NCBI GenBank assembly: GCA_003240625.1
Contig: QFMX01000004.1
Location: 62,001-126,000, forward strand
DNA length: 64,000 bases
Source: Sphingomonas taxi
GTDB lineage: Bacteria; Pseudomonadota; Alphaproteobacteria; Sphingomonadales; Sphingomonadaceae
Reading direction: 5' to 3'
Of this stretch, positions 34,826 through 42,953 are shown in pieces (the first letter of the stretch is position 1; every line of letters starts with the position of its first letter). Below the pieces are notes generated by a model. The model was not told where the DNA came from. It saw only the letters and a list, made by a program, of their open reading frames with translations, and did no database searches. The position numbers and the translations under genes are program-made.

Positions 34826-36333
34826 GCGTCACGAATATCCTGTTCGGTAATTCCACGCCCAAGGCCGAAACCGACGATCATCCGCGTACGGGGATCATCG
34901 ATATCGGCTCGAACTCGATCCGCCTCGTCGTGTATCAGGGCCCGCCGCGCCTGCCCGCGATCCGCTTCAACGAGAAGGTCCTGGCCGGGCTCGGACGCGG
35001 GCTCGCCGCGACCGGCGCGATCGAGAAGTCGGCGCTGAAGACGGCGCGCGTCGCCCTCGCGCGGTTCGCCGCGGTGGCCAAGGAAATGGAATGCTCGACG
35101 CTCCGCACGGTCGCGACGGCGGCGGTACGCGATGCGAAGAACGGTGGCGAACTCATTGCAGCGGCTGAACAACTCGGCCTCGAGGTCGAGACCCTGTCGG
35201 GCGAACAGGAAGCCAGCGCAGCCGGTTATGGCGTCCTCTCCGCGATCCCCGAAGCAGACGGCATCGTCGGCGATCTCGGTGGTGGCAGCCTCGAACTCGT
35301 CCGCGTCCGCCGTGGCAAGATCGAAGACCGCGTTTCGTTTCCTCTGGGCGTACTCCGCATCGGCCCGCTCCGCGCCAAGCGCGGCAAGGTGCTCGAACGC
35401 TACGTCGCAAGGTTGGTACGCGAGGCGGGCTGGACTGCGAAGGGGCAGGGGTTGCCGCTGTATCTCGTCGGCGGATCGTGGCGTGCGCTCGCCCGGCTCG
35501 ACATGGAGCTGTCGGACTATCCGCTGCCGATCATCCATCAATATCCGATGACCGCCGCGACGATTACGCGTCTCAGCCGCACGATCCCGCAACTCTCGAA
35601 GCCGCGCCTGAAGGCAATCCCCGGTCTCTCGTCCGGCCGCACCTCGACTTTAGCCGACGCCGCCGCGCTGCTCGGCGTGCTGATGCGCCAGCTCGGCAGC
35701 AAGACGACAGTGGTATCGGCATACGGACTGCGCGAAGGGCTGCTCTACGGCGATCTGGAGCCCAAGACCCGCGCACTCGATCCCCTGATCGTCGCCGCGC
35801 GTGAGGAAGGCCGCTTGCTCGGTCGCTTCCCCGAACATGGCGACCTGCTCGACCGCTGGATCGCCCCGTTGTTCGCCACCGAACCGCCCGCGCTGGCGCG
35901 CATCCGCCACACCGCCTGCCTCCTTGCCGACGTAGGCTGGCGCGCCAACCCCGAATTCCGCGCCGAACGCGGTGTCGAGATCGCCCTGCACGGCAACTGG
36001 GTCGCGATCGACGCGCCTGGCCGGGGAATGCTCGCCCAAGCGCTCTACACGAGCCTCGGCGGCGATCTGGCAGCGGCAGACCCGGTGGGCCGTCTGGCGA
36101 GTCCAGCGGCGGTAAAGAGCGCGACCGCATGGGGGCTGGCGATGCGTCTTGGCCAACGCATGAGCGGCGGGCTGGCCGGACCGCTGAAACGCTCCAGTCT
36201 CGCGGACGACGGGATATCCCTGACGCTGACACTCCGCTCGGACGATCGCGGGCTCTACGGAGAAGCGGTAGAACGTCGCCATACCGCGCTGGCGACCGCA
36301 TTAGGTCGCAAACCCGCATTGGCTCTCGCGTAG
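34822..36333 (+). CDS. ppx: Exopolyphosphatase (Ppx/GppA family)
   Basis: A 503-residue actin-like phosphatase. ATPase-fold motifs GIIDIGSNSIRLVVYQG and GDLGGGSLELVRV are present, followed by a C-terminal HD-like domain with HTACLLADVGWR. It degrades polyphosphate from the end, and some members hydrolyse pppGpp. Overlap with ppk1 (4 bases) indicates one operon. The frame is open upstream into ppk1, but the ATG at 34822 is the family-like start. Confidence 0.94.
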   Translation: MSVTNILFGNSTPKAETDDHPRTGIIDIGSNSIRLVVYQGPPRLPAIRFNEKVLAGLGRGLAATGAIEKSALKTARVALARFAAVAKEMECSTLRTVATAAVRDAKNGGELIAAAEQLGLEVETLSGEQEASAAGYGVLSAIPEADGIVGDLGGGSLELVRVRRGKIEDRVSFPLGVLRIGPLRAKRGKVLERYVARLVREAGWTAKGQGLPLYLVGGSWRALARLDMELSDYPLPIIHQYPMTAATITRLSRTIPQLSKPRLKAIPGLSSGRTSTLADAAALLGVLMRQLGSKTTVVSAYGLREGLLYGDLEPKTRALDPLIVAAREEGRLLGRFPEHGDLLDRWIAPLFATEPPALARIRHTACLLADVGWRANPEFRAERGVEIALHGNWVAIDAPGRGMLAQALYTSLGGDLAAADPVGRLASPAAVKSATAWGLAMRLGQRMSGGLAGPLKRSSLADDGISLTLTLRSDDRGLYGEAVERRHTALATALGRKPALALA

Positions 36334-36339
36334 ATCCTC

Positions 36340-36447
36340 GCCTGCAAGGGGAGGTGGCAGCCCAAAGGGCTGACGGAGGGGTGACGCGCTATCGAGAGGG
36401 GGTCACCCATCCGTCTGGCAAGCCAGCCACCTCCCCTTGCAGGGGAG
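36340..36447. repeat. Paired inverted G+C-rich intergenic repeat (type A3)
   Basis: CCTGCAAGGGGAGGTGGCAG plus CCCAAAGGGCTGACGGAGGG; the inverse ends with CCACCTCCCCTTGCAGGGG at about 36446. It separates convergent ppx and the inhibitor gene, and is related to 4240-4355. Confidence 0.8.
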
Positions 36448-36458
36448 GAACAAAGTGA

Positions 36459-36755
36459 TCAGGCGCAGGTGAAGCGCTCGATCCGCCCCTTGGCATCGAC
36501 GTACACATTCAGCCGGTCAGGCCGGAAATCCATCGTCACCGCCGTATTCGGCGCGATCCAGCGGAGCGTGCGCGCGCCCGACCGCGTCTGCATCACATCC
36601 GCCCGCGCATCGCTGGCCCGCTTGCCGACCAGATCACCCAACGAATCGGCATTGCAGGCGGCCGCGACCGGCGGAGCGGGAGGCGTCTCGCCGCGCATCT
36701 CGACCGGCGTACACGCCGCCGTGGCGACCAACGCTGCAACCAGAACGATCCTCAT
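36459..36755 (-). CDS. I78-family peptidase-inhibitor-like lipoprotein
   Basis: A 98-residue protein with a lipoprotein-type signal (LVAALVATAACTP, Cys about residue 15). The mature domain matches the I78 (potato-inhibitor-like) pattern: GDLVGKRASDARADVMQ, RTLRWIAPNTAVTMDFRPDR, LNVYVDAKGRIERFTC. Two Cys (about 34 and 97) may form a disulfide. I78 proteins inhibit serine proteases; a periplasmic protective role is inferred. It overlaps the rnd stop by 4 bases. Confidence 0.82.
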   Translation of the reverse strand: MRIVLVAALVATAACTPVEMRGETPPAPPVAAACNADSLGDLVGKRASDARADVMQTRSGARTLRWIAPNTAVTMDFRPDRLNVYVDAKGRIERFTCA

Positions 36756-37927
36756 GCGGCATCCTCCGTACGCGTCATCTTGAGCTTCCCGCCGATGACC
36801 GCAAACGCGAGTCGCCCCTCGACCAGATCCAGCGCATCGCGCCCGAACTGATCGAACCGCCAGCCCTCCAGCATCGGCAGACCGGTGCGAACGCCCGCCG
36901 CGAGGGCTTCAAGTTCATCCGTCCGCGCCAACAATTTGGACGCGACATCAATGTCTCGCGATCGGATCTTGAGCAGCAGCTTCAAGAGGTCCGCAACCAG
37001 CGAGCCCTCCTTGCCGAGCCCTGGCTTGCGATCGTCGCGGGGCGGCAGTTCGTCCTCGCCAAGCGGTTGCGCGCCCTCGATCGCGGCCATCAGCCGTCCG
37101 CCGATATCGTTGCCGGCCCATGTCGCCGACAACCCACGCACCCGCGCGAGGTCGGCCTGCTTGCGCGGCGGATGCCCTGCCATGTCGCCCAGCGTCTCGT
37201 CCTTGACGATCCGCCCGCGTGGCAAATCCTTCGCCTGCGCCTCCAGCTCACGCCACCGCGCCAGCGCCTTCAGTCGCCCCAGCACTTCGGGCTTGCGCCC
37301 CGAAATCCGCACCCGCTTCCACGCCAGATCGGGATCGTTCGCATAATTGGCGATATCGCCAAGTCGCTCCATCTCCTGGTCGAGCCACACCCCGCGCCCC
37401 GTCTTGCGCAACCGCTCAAGCATCTTGGGGAAGATCTTAGACAGATGCGTGACGTCGCCGATCGCATATTCGATCTGCCGCTCGTCCAGCGGGCGACGTG
37501 CCCAGTCGGTGAAGCGCGCGCCCTTGTCGACCGCGATGCCTAGCCAGCTGTCGACGAGGTTCGAATAGCCGATCTGCTCGCCCTGGCCGAGCGCCATCGC
37601 CGCGACCTGCGTGTCGAACAGCGGGAAGGGGGTCTTGCCGGTGAGGTTGTAGACGATCTCGATGTCCTGCCCGCCGGCATGGACGACCTTCAGCACGTCG
37701 TGATTCTCGACGAGCAGATCGAGCAGCGGCTTCAGGTCGATTCCCGGCGCCATCGGATCGATCGCCGCGGCTTCCTTGTCGTCGGCGATCTGGATCAGGC
37801 AGAGCTCCGGGTAATAGGTGCTCTCGCGCATGAATTCGGTGTCGACGCACACATAGTCGGCGTCGGCCATGCGCGCACATAGATTGGCGAGCGTGGCACT
37901 GTCGGAGATAAGCGGGTGGATATGCAT
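36752..37927 (-). CDS. rnd: Ribonuclease D
   Basis: 3'-5' exoribonuclease of the DEDD family for tRNA and structured-RNA 3' trimming; 391 residues. Exo I DTEFMRESTYYPELCLIQIA, Exo II in the VVHAGGQDIEIVYNLTG region, and Exo III YAIGDVTHLSKIF are visible, with an HRDC domain (about 215-290) after. The ATG at 37927 gives the family N-terminus (MHIHPLISDSATL). The frame is open upstream, partly through a repeat. Confidence 0.95.
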   Translation of the reverse strand: MHIHPLISDSATLANLCARMADADYVCVDTEFMRESTYYPELCLIQIADDKEAAAIDPMAPGIDLKPLLDLLVENHDVLKVVHAGGQDIEIVYNLTGKTPFPLFDTQVAAMALGQGEQIGYSNLVDSWLGIAVDKGARFTDWARRPLDERQIEYAIGDVTHLSKIFPKMLERLRKTGRGVWLDQEMERLGDIANYANDPDLAWKRVRISGRKPEVLGRLKALARWRELEAQAKDLPRGRIVKDETLGDMAGHPPRKQADLARVRGLSATWAGNDIGGRLMAAIEGAQPLGEDELPPRDDRKPGLGKEGSLVADLLKLLLKIRSRDIDVASKLLARTDELEALAAGVRTGLPMLEGWRFDQFGRDALDLVEGRLAFAVIGGKLKMTRTEDAA

Positions 37928-37999
37928 GGACCGTCCATAGCGAGGCGTGTCCGCCTTGACAAAGGCGGGTGAGGAAGGGAAGCGCGAGGCATCCAATTC

Positions 38000-38081
38000 C
38001 CGTCATCCCAGCGAAAGCTGGGATCTCCCGTCGCAGGGCGCACCCTTGCCGCACGAGATCCCGGCTTTCGCTGGGACGACG
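38000..38081. repeat. Paired inverted intergenic repeat (type B)
   Basis: CCGTCATCCCAGCGAAAGCT plus GGGATCTC; the near-inverse GAGATCCCGGCTTTCGCTGG plus GACGACG is at 38055-38081, about 26 bases away. It lies between the divergent rnd and aspS genes, so it overlaps their upstream region rather than acting as a terminator. Confidence 0.85.
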
Positions 38082-38098
38082 TATGAGAGACGAGACAC

Positions 38099-39922
38099 AT
38101 GCACGCCTATCGCACCCACAACTGCGCCGCCCTCCGCCCCGAACAGGTCGGTGAAGAGGTCCGTGTCTCCGGCTGGGTCCACAAGAAGCGCGATCACGGC
38201 GACCTCGTCTTCATCGATCTGCGCGATCACTACGGCATCACGCAGATCGTCACCGACGTCAGCGGTCCGGTCTTCAAGGTCATCGAAGGCCTGAAGAGCG
38301 AGAGCGTCGTCACGATCACCGGCAAGGTCACCGCAAGGGCACCCGAAGCGGTCAACCCGAACCTGCCGACTGGCGGGATCGAGATCCGCGCGACTGCCGC
38401 GACCGTTCAGTCGATGGCTGGCGAGCTGCCGATGCCGGTCGCGGGCGAGGCCGAATATCCCGAGGATATCCGCCTGCGCTATCGTTACCTCGACCTGCGT
38501 CGCGAGCGGCTTCATGCGAACATCATGCTGCGTTCGAAGGTCATCACCTCGCTGCGCAACCGCATGAACGATCAGGGATTCACCGAATTCCAGACGCCGA
38601 TCCTGACCGCGTCGTCGCCCGAAGGTGCGCGCGATTACCTCGTCCCGAGCCGCGTCCATCCGGGCAAGTTCTACGCGCTCCCGCAGGCGCCGCAGATGTT
38701 CAAGCAACTGCTGATGGTCGCGGGCTTCGACCGTTATTTCCAGATCGCACCCTGCTTCCGCGACGAGGACGCCCGCGCCGATCGTTCGCCCGGTGAGTTC
38801 TACCAGCTCGATTTCGAGATGAGCTTCGTTACGCAGGACGACGTGTTCGCGGCGATCGAGCCGGTCCTCCACGGCGTCTTCGAGGAATTCGCCGACTGGC
38901 AGGGCAAGGGGCGTCAGGTTTCCGCCCTCCCGTTCAAGCGCATCCCCTACCGCGAATCGATGCTGAAATACGGCAGCGACAAGCCCGACCTGCGCAACCC
39001 GATTCTCATCCACGACGTCGGCCATCACTTCGTCGATTCGGGCTTCGGCCTGTTCGCCGGGATCGTCGCCGGCGGTGACGTGGTCCGCGCGATCCCCGCG
39101 CCGAACACCGCCGACAAGAGCCGCAAGTTCTTCACCGACATGAACGACTGGGCACGCGCCGAGGGCCATGCAGGTCTCGGATACATCACCCAGAAGAACG
39201 GCGAACTTGGCGGCCCGATCGCCAAGAACCACGGCGAGGAAGCGACGCGGAAGCTGATCGCCGAGATGGGCCTCGGCCCGAACGACGGCATCTTCTTCGC
39301 CGCCGGCAAGGAGCTACCCGCCTCCAAGCTCGCGGGTGCTGCGCGGGCGCGGATCGGTGCCGATCTCGGCCTGATCGACGAGAACCGGTTCGAGTTCTGC
39401 TGGATCGTCGACTTCCCGATGTTCGAATATGACGAGGACGCGAAGAAGATCGACTTCAGCCACAACCCGTTCTCGATGCCGCAGGGCGAGATGGAGGCGC
39501 TGGAGACCAAGGACCCGCTCGATATCCTCGCGTACCAGTACGATATCGTCTGCAACGGCGTCGAGCTGTCGTCGGGCGCGATCCGGAATCACCGGCCCGA
39601 GATCATGTACAAGGCGTTCGAGATCGCCGGCTACACGCAGGCCGATGTCGACACGAACTTCGCCGGCATGATCAACGCGTTCAAGGTCGGCGCGCCGCCG
39701 CATGGTGGCTCGGCGCCGGGGATCGACCGGATGGTGATGCTGCTCGCGGGCGAGCCGAATATCCGCGAGGTCGTGCTGTTCCCGATGAACCAGAAGGCCG
39801 AGGACCTGATGATGGGCGCCCCGAGCCCGGTAAGCGCCAAGCAGCTGAAGGAACTCAACATCCGCCTCACCGTCGATAGTCCGAAAGACGTGACGAAGGC
39901 GGTCGCGCCGAACGCAGGCTGA
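38099..39922 (+). CDS. aspS: Aspartyl-tRNA synthetase (bacterial type)
   Basis: A 607-residue class II synthetase. N-terminal OB anticodon-binding domain (VRVSGWVHKKRDHGDLVFID), motif 2 CFRDEDARADRSPGEFYQLD, a GAD insertion domain (about 290-420), and motif 3 APPHGGSAPGIDRMVML. It charges tRNA-Asp. Whether it is discriminating, or also makes Asp-tRNA-Asn, depends on gatCAB and asnS elsewhere in the genome. Confidence 0.98.
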   Translation: MHAYRTHNCAALRPEQVGEEVRVSGWVHKKRDHGDLVFIDLRDHYGITQIVTDVSGPVFKVIEGLKSESVVTITGKVTARAPEAVNPNLPTGGIEIRATAATVQSMAGELPMPVAGEAEYPEDIRLRYRYLDLRRERLHANIMLRSKVITSLRNRMNDQGFTEFQTPILTASSPEGARDYLVPSRVHPGKFYALPQAPQMFKQLLMVAGFDRYFQIAPCFRDEDARADRSPGEFYQLDFEMSFVTQDDVFAAIEPVLHGVFEEFADWQGKGRQVSALPFKRIPYRESMLKYGSDKPDLRNPILIHDVGHHFVDSGFGLFAGIVAGGDVVRAIPAPNTADKSRKFFTDMNDWARAEGHAGLGYITQKNGELGGPIAKNHGEEATRKLIAEMGLGPNDGIFFAAGKELPASKLAGAARARIGADLGLIDENRFEFCWIVDFPMFEYDEDAKKIDFSHNPFSMPQGEMEALETKDPLDILAYQYDIVCNGVELSSGAIRNHRPEIMYKAFEIAGYTQADVDTNFAGMINAFKVGAPPHGGSAPGIDRMVMLLAGEPNIREVVLFPMNQKAEDLMMGAPSPVSAKQLKELNIRLTVDSPKDVTKAVAPNAG

Positions 39923-39948
39923 TCGAAACCGGTGATGGAGCGCAGCGC

Positions 39949-40725
39949 ATGACGATACACCTGGCCGACTACGAAGCCGGCGACGCGTATGACGGCAAGT
40001 ACAAGCATGACCTCGCTGCGCTCCAGAAGCGGCTGGAGCACATCCAGGTCGCGCATATCGTCGGCGGTACGCGCGCGATCGTCATGTTCGAGGGCTGGGA
40101 CGCGGCGGGCAAGGGCGGCATCATCCAGAGGCTCTCCGCCGAATGGGACCCGCGCAACTACAAGGTCTGGCCGATCGCCGCGCCGACCGCCGACGAGAAG
40201 GCGCATCATTTCCTCTGGCGCTTCTGGCACCGACTGCCCGCCGACGGCCACATCGCGGTGTTCGATCGCAGCTGGTATGGTCGGGTCCTCGTCGAGCGCG
40301 TCGAGGGGTTCGCCAGCGAGACCGAATGGCGTCACGGCTATGACGAGATCAACGCGTTCGAAGCGCAGCAGGTCGAGAGCGGCACGACGCTGATCAAGCT
40401 GTTCATCCACACGACGCAGAAGGAGCAGGACCGTCGCCTAAAAGCACGGCTCGACGATCCCTGGAAGCATTGGAAGACCGGCCTCGACGATTATCACAAC
40501 CGCTCGCGCCGGAAGGACTATCTGGAGGCGATGAACGAGATGTTCGCGCGCACCGATACCGCAACCGCGCCGTGGACGGTGATCGACGGCAATGACAAGA
40601 AGGCGGCCCGCATCGCAGCGCTGACGCTGATCGCGGACCGCCTCGAAGCTGGCGTATCGATGGTCCCGCCACCGCTCGACCCGAAGGTCAAGCGGGTGGC
40701 GGAAAAGGCGTTAGGCCTTCGCTGA
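39949..40725 (+). CDS. Polyphosphate kinase 2 family protein
   Basis: A 258-residue PPK2 domain. Walker A is in FEGWDAAGKGGIIQ (48-60), the lid and Walker B region is FDRSWYGRVLVERVEGFA, and the YHNRSRRKDYLEAMNEM segment is conserved. PPK2 enzymes use polyphosphate to phosphorylate NDPs (class I) or NMPs. Being one domain it could be class I or II; substrate is not assigned. It lies 26 bases after aspS and 3.6 kb from ppx. Its 3' end overlaps the convergent carbonic-anhydrase gene by 15 bases. Confidence 0.93.
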   Translation: MTIHLADYEAGDAYDGKYKHDLAALQKRLEHIQVAHIVGGTRAIVMFEGWDAAGKGGIIQRLSAEWDPRNYKVWPIAAPTADEKAHHFLWRFWHRLPADGHIAVFDRSWYGRVLVERVEGFASETEWRHGYDEINAFEAQQVESGTTLIKLFIHTTQKEQDRRLKARLDDPWKHWKTGLDDYHNRSRRKDYLEAMNEMFARTDTATAPWTVIDGNDKKAARIAALTLIADRLEAGVSMVPPPLDPKVKRVAEKALGLR

Positions 40726-41373
40726 CTTCGCTTCTGCTGCGCTGGCCTGGATGAACTCGTCATCCTCGTTGAGCACCAGCATCTGGCCCTGGTCGATGCC
40801 GAAATAGGCACCGCGAAGCGCCAGCGTCCCAGCCGCTTCGGCTTCGGTCACGAACGGGAACGTGCGCAGGTTGGCGATCGAGGTGCGGACGGACTCGAGC
40901 TCCATCTCGCGACCGGCTTCGGCGCCTTCGCCATACTTCGCGATGACCTTCTCCCGAGCACCGTCGAGCAGGCTGACCCAGTCCGAAACGAAGCCACCGG
41001 CACCATGGTCGGCATCGGCGAATGCCTGGGTCAGCGCGGCCTTGCAGCCACCGCACTTCTCGTGGCCCATCACGACGATCTCTTCGACCTTCAGCTGGGT
41101 GACGGCGAACTCGATCGCAGCGGAGACACCGTGATAGCCGCCGCCGGTTTCGAACGGTGGCACGAGGTTGGCGACGTTGCGAACGACGAACACCTCGCCC
41201 GGCAGCGTGTCGAAAATCTGGGCCGGCTCGACGCGGCTGTCGGAGCAGGCGATGATCATCACCTTCGGGCTCTGGCCGTCCCGCAGTTCCTTCCAGCGCT
41301 CGCGCTGCTCCTCCCAGGGGCCGTCCTTGAAGCGATGATAGCCTTCGATCATTTCCGGAAAGTGAGTTGGCAC
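40711..41373 (-). CDS. Beta-class carbonic anhydrase
   Basis: A 220-residue zinc enzyme interconverting CO2 and bicarbonate. Zinc ligands Cys-Asp in IIACSDSRVEP and His-x2-Cys in VVMGHEKCGGC are present, plus FVVRNVANLVPPFE. I chose the GTG at 41373 (PTHFPEMIEGYHRF): AAAGG is about 6 bases upstream, and the upstream extension from the ATG at 41421 is unlike the family. It is single and divergent from lipA, with a perfect dyad in the shared region. Confidence 0.93.
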   Translation of the reverse strand: MPTHFPEMIEGYHRFKDGPWEEQRERWKELRDGQSPKVMIIACSDSRVEPAQIFDTLPGEVFVVRNVANLVPPFETGGGYHGVSAAIEFAVTQLKVEEIVVMGHEKCGGCKAALTQAFADADHGAGGFVSDWVSLLDGAREKVIAKYGEGAEAGREMELESVRTSIANLRTFPFVTEAEAAGTLALRGAYFGIDQGQMLVLNEDDEFIQASAAEAKSAKA

Positions 41374-41402
41374 GGTTAGCCTTTCATGGACGTTTGCACT
41401 GC

Positions 41403-41424
41403 AACATGACAAACCTGTCATGTT
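41403..41424. promoter_or_regulatory. Perfect 9-base dyad between carbonic anhydrase and lipA genes
   Basis: AACATGACA (41403-41411) and TGTCATGTT (41416-41424) flank AACC. The dyad begins 30 bases upstream of the carbonic-anhydrase start. It could be an operator for a dimeric regulator or a hairpin in the leader RNA. The surrounding bases are less G+C-rich than the genome, as at promoters. The regulator is not identified. Confidence 0.5.
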
Positions 41425-41526
41425 CGAACTGGTTCCCTCATTTTATCCCGTTTTTCCAGCCGTTCCAACCGGTCGACCTAATCCGCCGCCATTGTCTCGA
41501 CGGCAGGGCGGGGCTATCTGGCGTAC

Positions 41527-42450
41527 ATGAACGAGATGACCCCGATCGCCGTCCCGCGTGCCCGCAAGCCCGATTGGATCCGCGTCAAGGCGCCGACCTC
41601 CGCTGGGTTCGCGAAAACCCGCGAGCTCATGCGCTCGAAAAGCCTCACGACGGTGTGCGAAGAGGCGGCGTGCCCGAATATCGGCGAATGCTGGTCGAAG
41701 AAGCACGCGACGGTGATGATCCTCGGCGACACCTGCACGCGCGCCTGTGCGTTCTGCAACGTGAAGACCGGCATGCCGCGCGCAGTCGACCGGATGGAAC
41801 CGCAGAACGTCGCCGACGCCGCCGCGCAGATGGGGCTCAACCACATCGTCATCACCTCTGTCGATCGCGACGACCTGCCGGATGGCGGCGCGTCGCAGTT
41901 CGTGAAGGTGATCCAGGCGATCCGCGCATCGAACCCGACGACGACGATCGAGATCCTGACCCCCGACTTCCGCAATAAGGCGCAGGCCGCGATCGAGTCG
42001 ATCGTCGAGGCGCGTCCTGACGTCTACAACCACAATCTGGAGACCGTCCCGCGGCTCTATCCGACGATCCGCCCGGGTGCGCGCTACTATGCGTCTCTGC
42101 GCCTGCTGGAGAGCGTCAAGAAGCACGATCCGTCGATCTTCACCAAGTCCGGCGTGATGCTCGGGCTCGGCGAGGAGCGTCTGGAGATCCATCAGGTGAT
42201 GGACGATATGCGCTGCGCGGATATCGATTTCCTGACGATGGGCCAGTATCTCCAGCCCACCCCGCGCCATGCGAAGGTCGCCGAGTTCGTGCCGCCCAAG
42301 GCATTCGACGCCTATGCCTCGATCGCGCGCGCAAAGGGGTTCCTGCTGGTCGCATCGTCGCCGCTGACCCGGTCGAGCTATCATGCTGGCGACGATTTCG
42401 AGCGGTTGCGCGCAAATCGTGACGCGAAGCTGGGCGTCGCGCGCATCTGA
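41527..42450 (+). CDS. lipA: Lipoyl synthase
   Basis: Radical-SAM enzyme inserting sulfur into protein-bound octanoyl groups. A 307-residue protein with the auxiliary-cluster motif CEEAACPNIGEC and the radical-SAM triad CTRACAFC (CxxxCxxC). Also VITSVDRDDLPDGGA, TIEILTPDF, KSGVMLGLGE. A purine-poor leader precedes the ATG at 41527. The stop overlaps the next gene by one base. Confidence 0.98.
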   Translation: MNEMTPIAVPRARKPDWIRVKAPTSAGFAKTRELMRSKSLTTVCEEAACPNIGECWSKKHATVMILGDTCTRACAFCNVKTGMPRAVDRMEPQNVADAAAQMGLNHIVITSVDRDDLPDGGASQFVKVIQAIRASNPTTTIEILTPDFRNKAQAAIESIVEARPDVYNHNLETVPRLYPTIRPGARYYASLRLLESVKKHDPSIFTKSGVMLGLGEERLEIHQVMDDMRCADIDFLTMGQYLQPTPRHAKVAEFVPPKAFDAYASIARAKGFLLVASSPLTRSSYHAGDDFERLRANRDAKLGVARI

Positions 42451-42953
42451 TGCCGAAGCATTCCGAAACGCGTCATTTGCCCTACACCCCTGAGCAGATG
42501 TTCGACTTGGTAGCCGATGTCGGTCGCTATGCCGAGTTCCTGCCCTGGGTCAGTGCGATGCGGGTGCGCTCGAACAGCGAGACCGAGACGCTCGCCGACA
42601 TGATCGTCGGGTTCAAGGGCCTGCGCGAGACGTTCACTTCGCGCGTGCAGAAGGTCCGCCCGAGCGAATTGAACGTCGATTATGTCGATGGGCCGCTGAA
42701 GTATCTGCGCAACGAATGGCATTTCCGGCCCGAGCCGCAAGGCTGCGCGGTCGATTTCACCGTCGACTTCGCGTTCAAGAACCGGATGTTCGAAATGATC
42801 GCCGGCCAGGTCTTCGGCGCCGCGCTGCGGAAAATGATCGGCGCGTTCGAGACTCGCGCTGCCGAGCTTTACGGCGCCGAATCTTCCGCGGCCGAGTCTT
42901 CCGCGGCAGGCGCGTCCGGCAGCAAGAGTTCGAGCGCGCACAACGCGGCCTGA
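42450..42953 (+). CDS. COQ10/RatA-family START-domain protein
   Basis: A 167-residue SRPBCC/START protein: YTPEQMFDLVADVGRYAEFL, GFKGLRETFTSRVQ, LRNEWHFRP, AVDFTVDFAFKNRMFEMIAG. COQ10 relatives bind ubiquinone and aid respiration, whereas E. coli RatA was described as a ribosome-subunit toxin; in alphaproteobacteria the ubiquinone role is likelier, as inference. It starts on the lipA stop. The last about 25 residues are low-complexity (ESSAAESSAAGASGS), encoded by a tandem 15-base repeat antisense to the end of the cinA-like gene. Confidence 0.87.
   Translation: MPKHSETRHLPYTPEQMFDLVADVGRYAEFLPWVSAMRVRSNSETETLADMIVGFKGLRETFTSRVQKVRPSELNVDYVDGPLKYLRNEWHFRPEPQGCAVDFTVDFAFKNRMFEMIAGQVFGAALRKMIGAFETRAAELYGAESSAAESSAAGASGSKSSSAHNAA

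Noticed and set aside
41422..41435. GTTC-N6-GTTC next to the lipA-side dyad, like an alphaproteobacterial LexA box
   Set aside because: The alphaproteobacterial SOS box needs 7 bases between the GTTC halves; here there are 6, and neither neighbour is an SOS gene.
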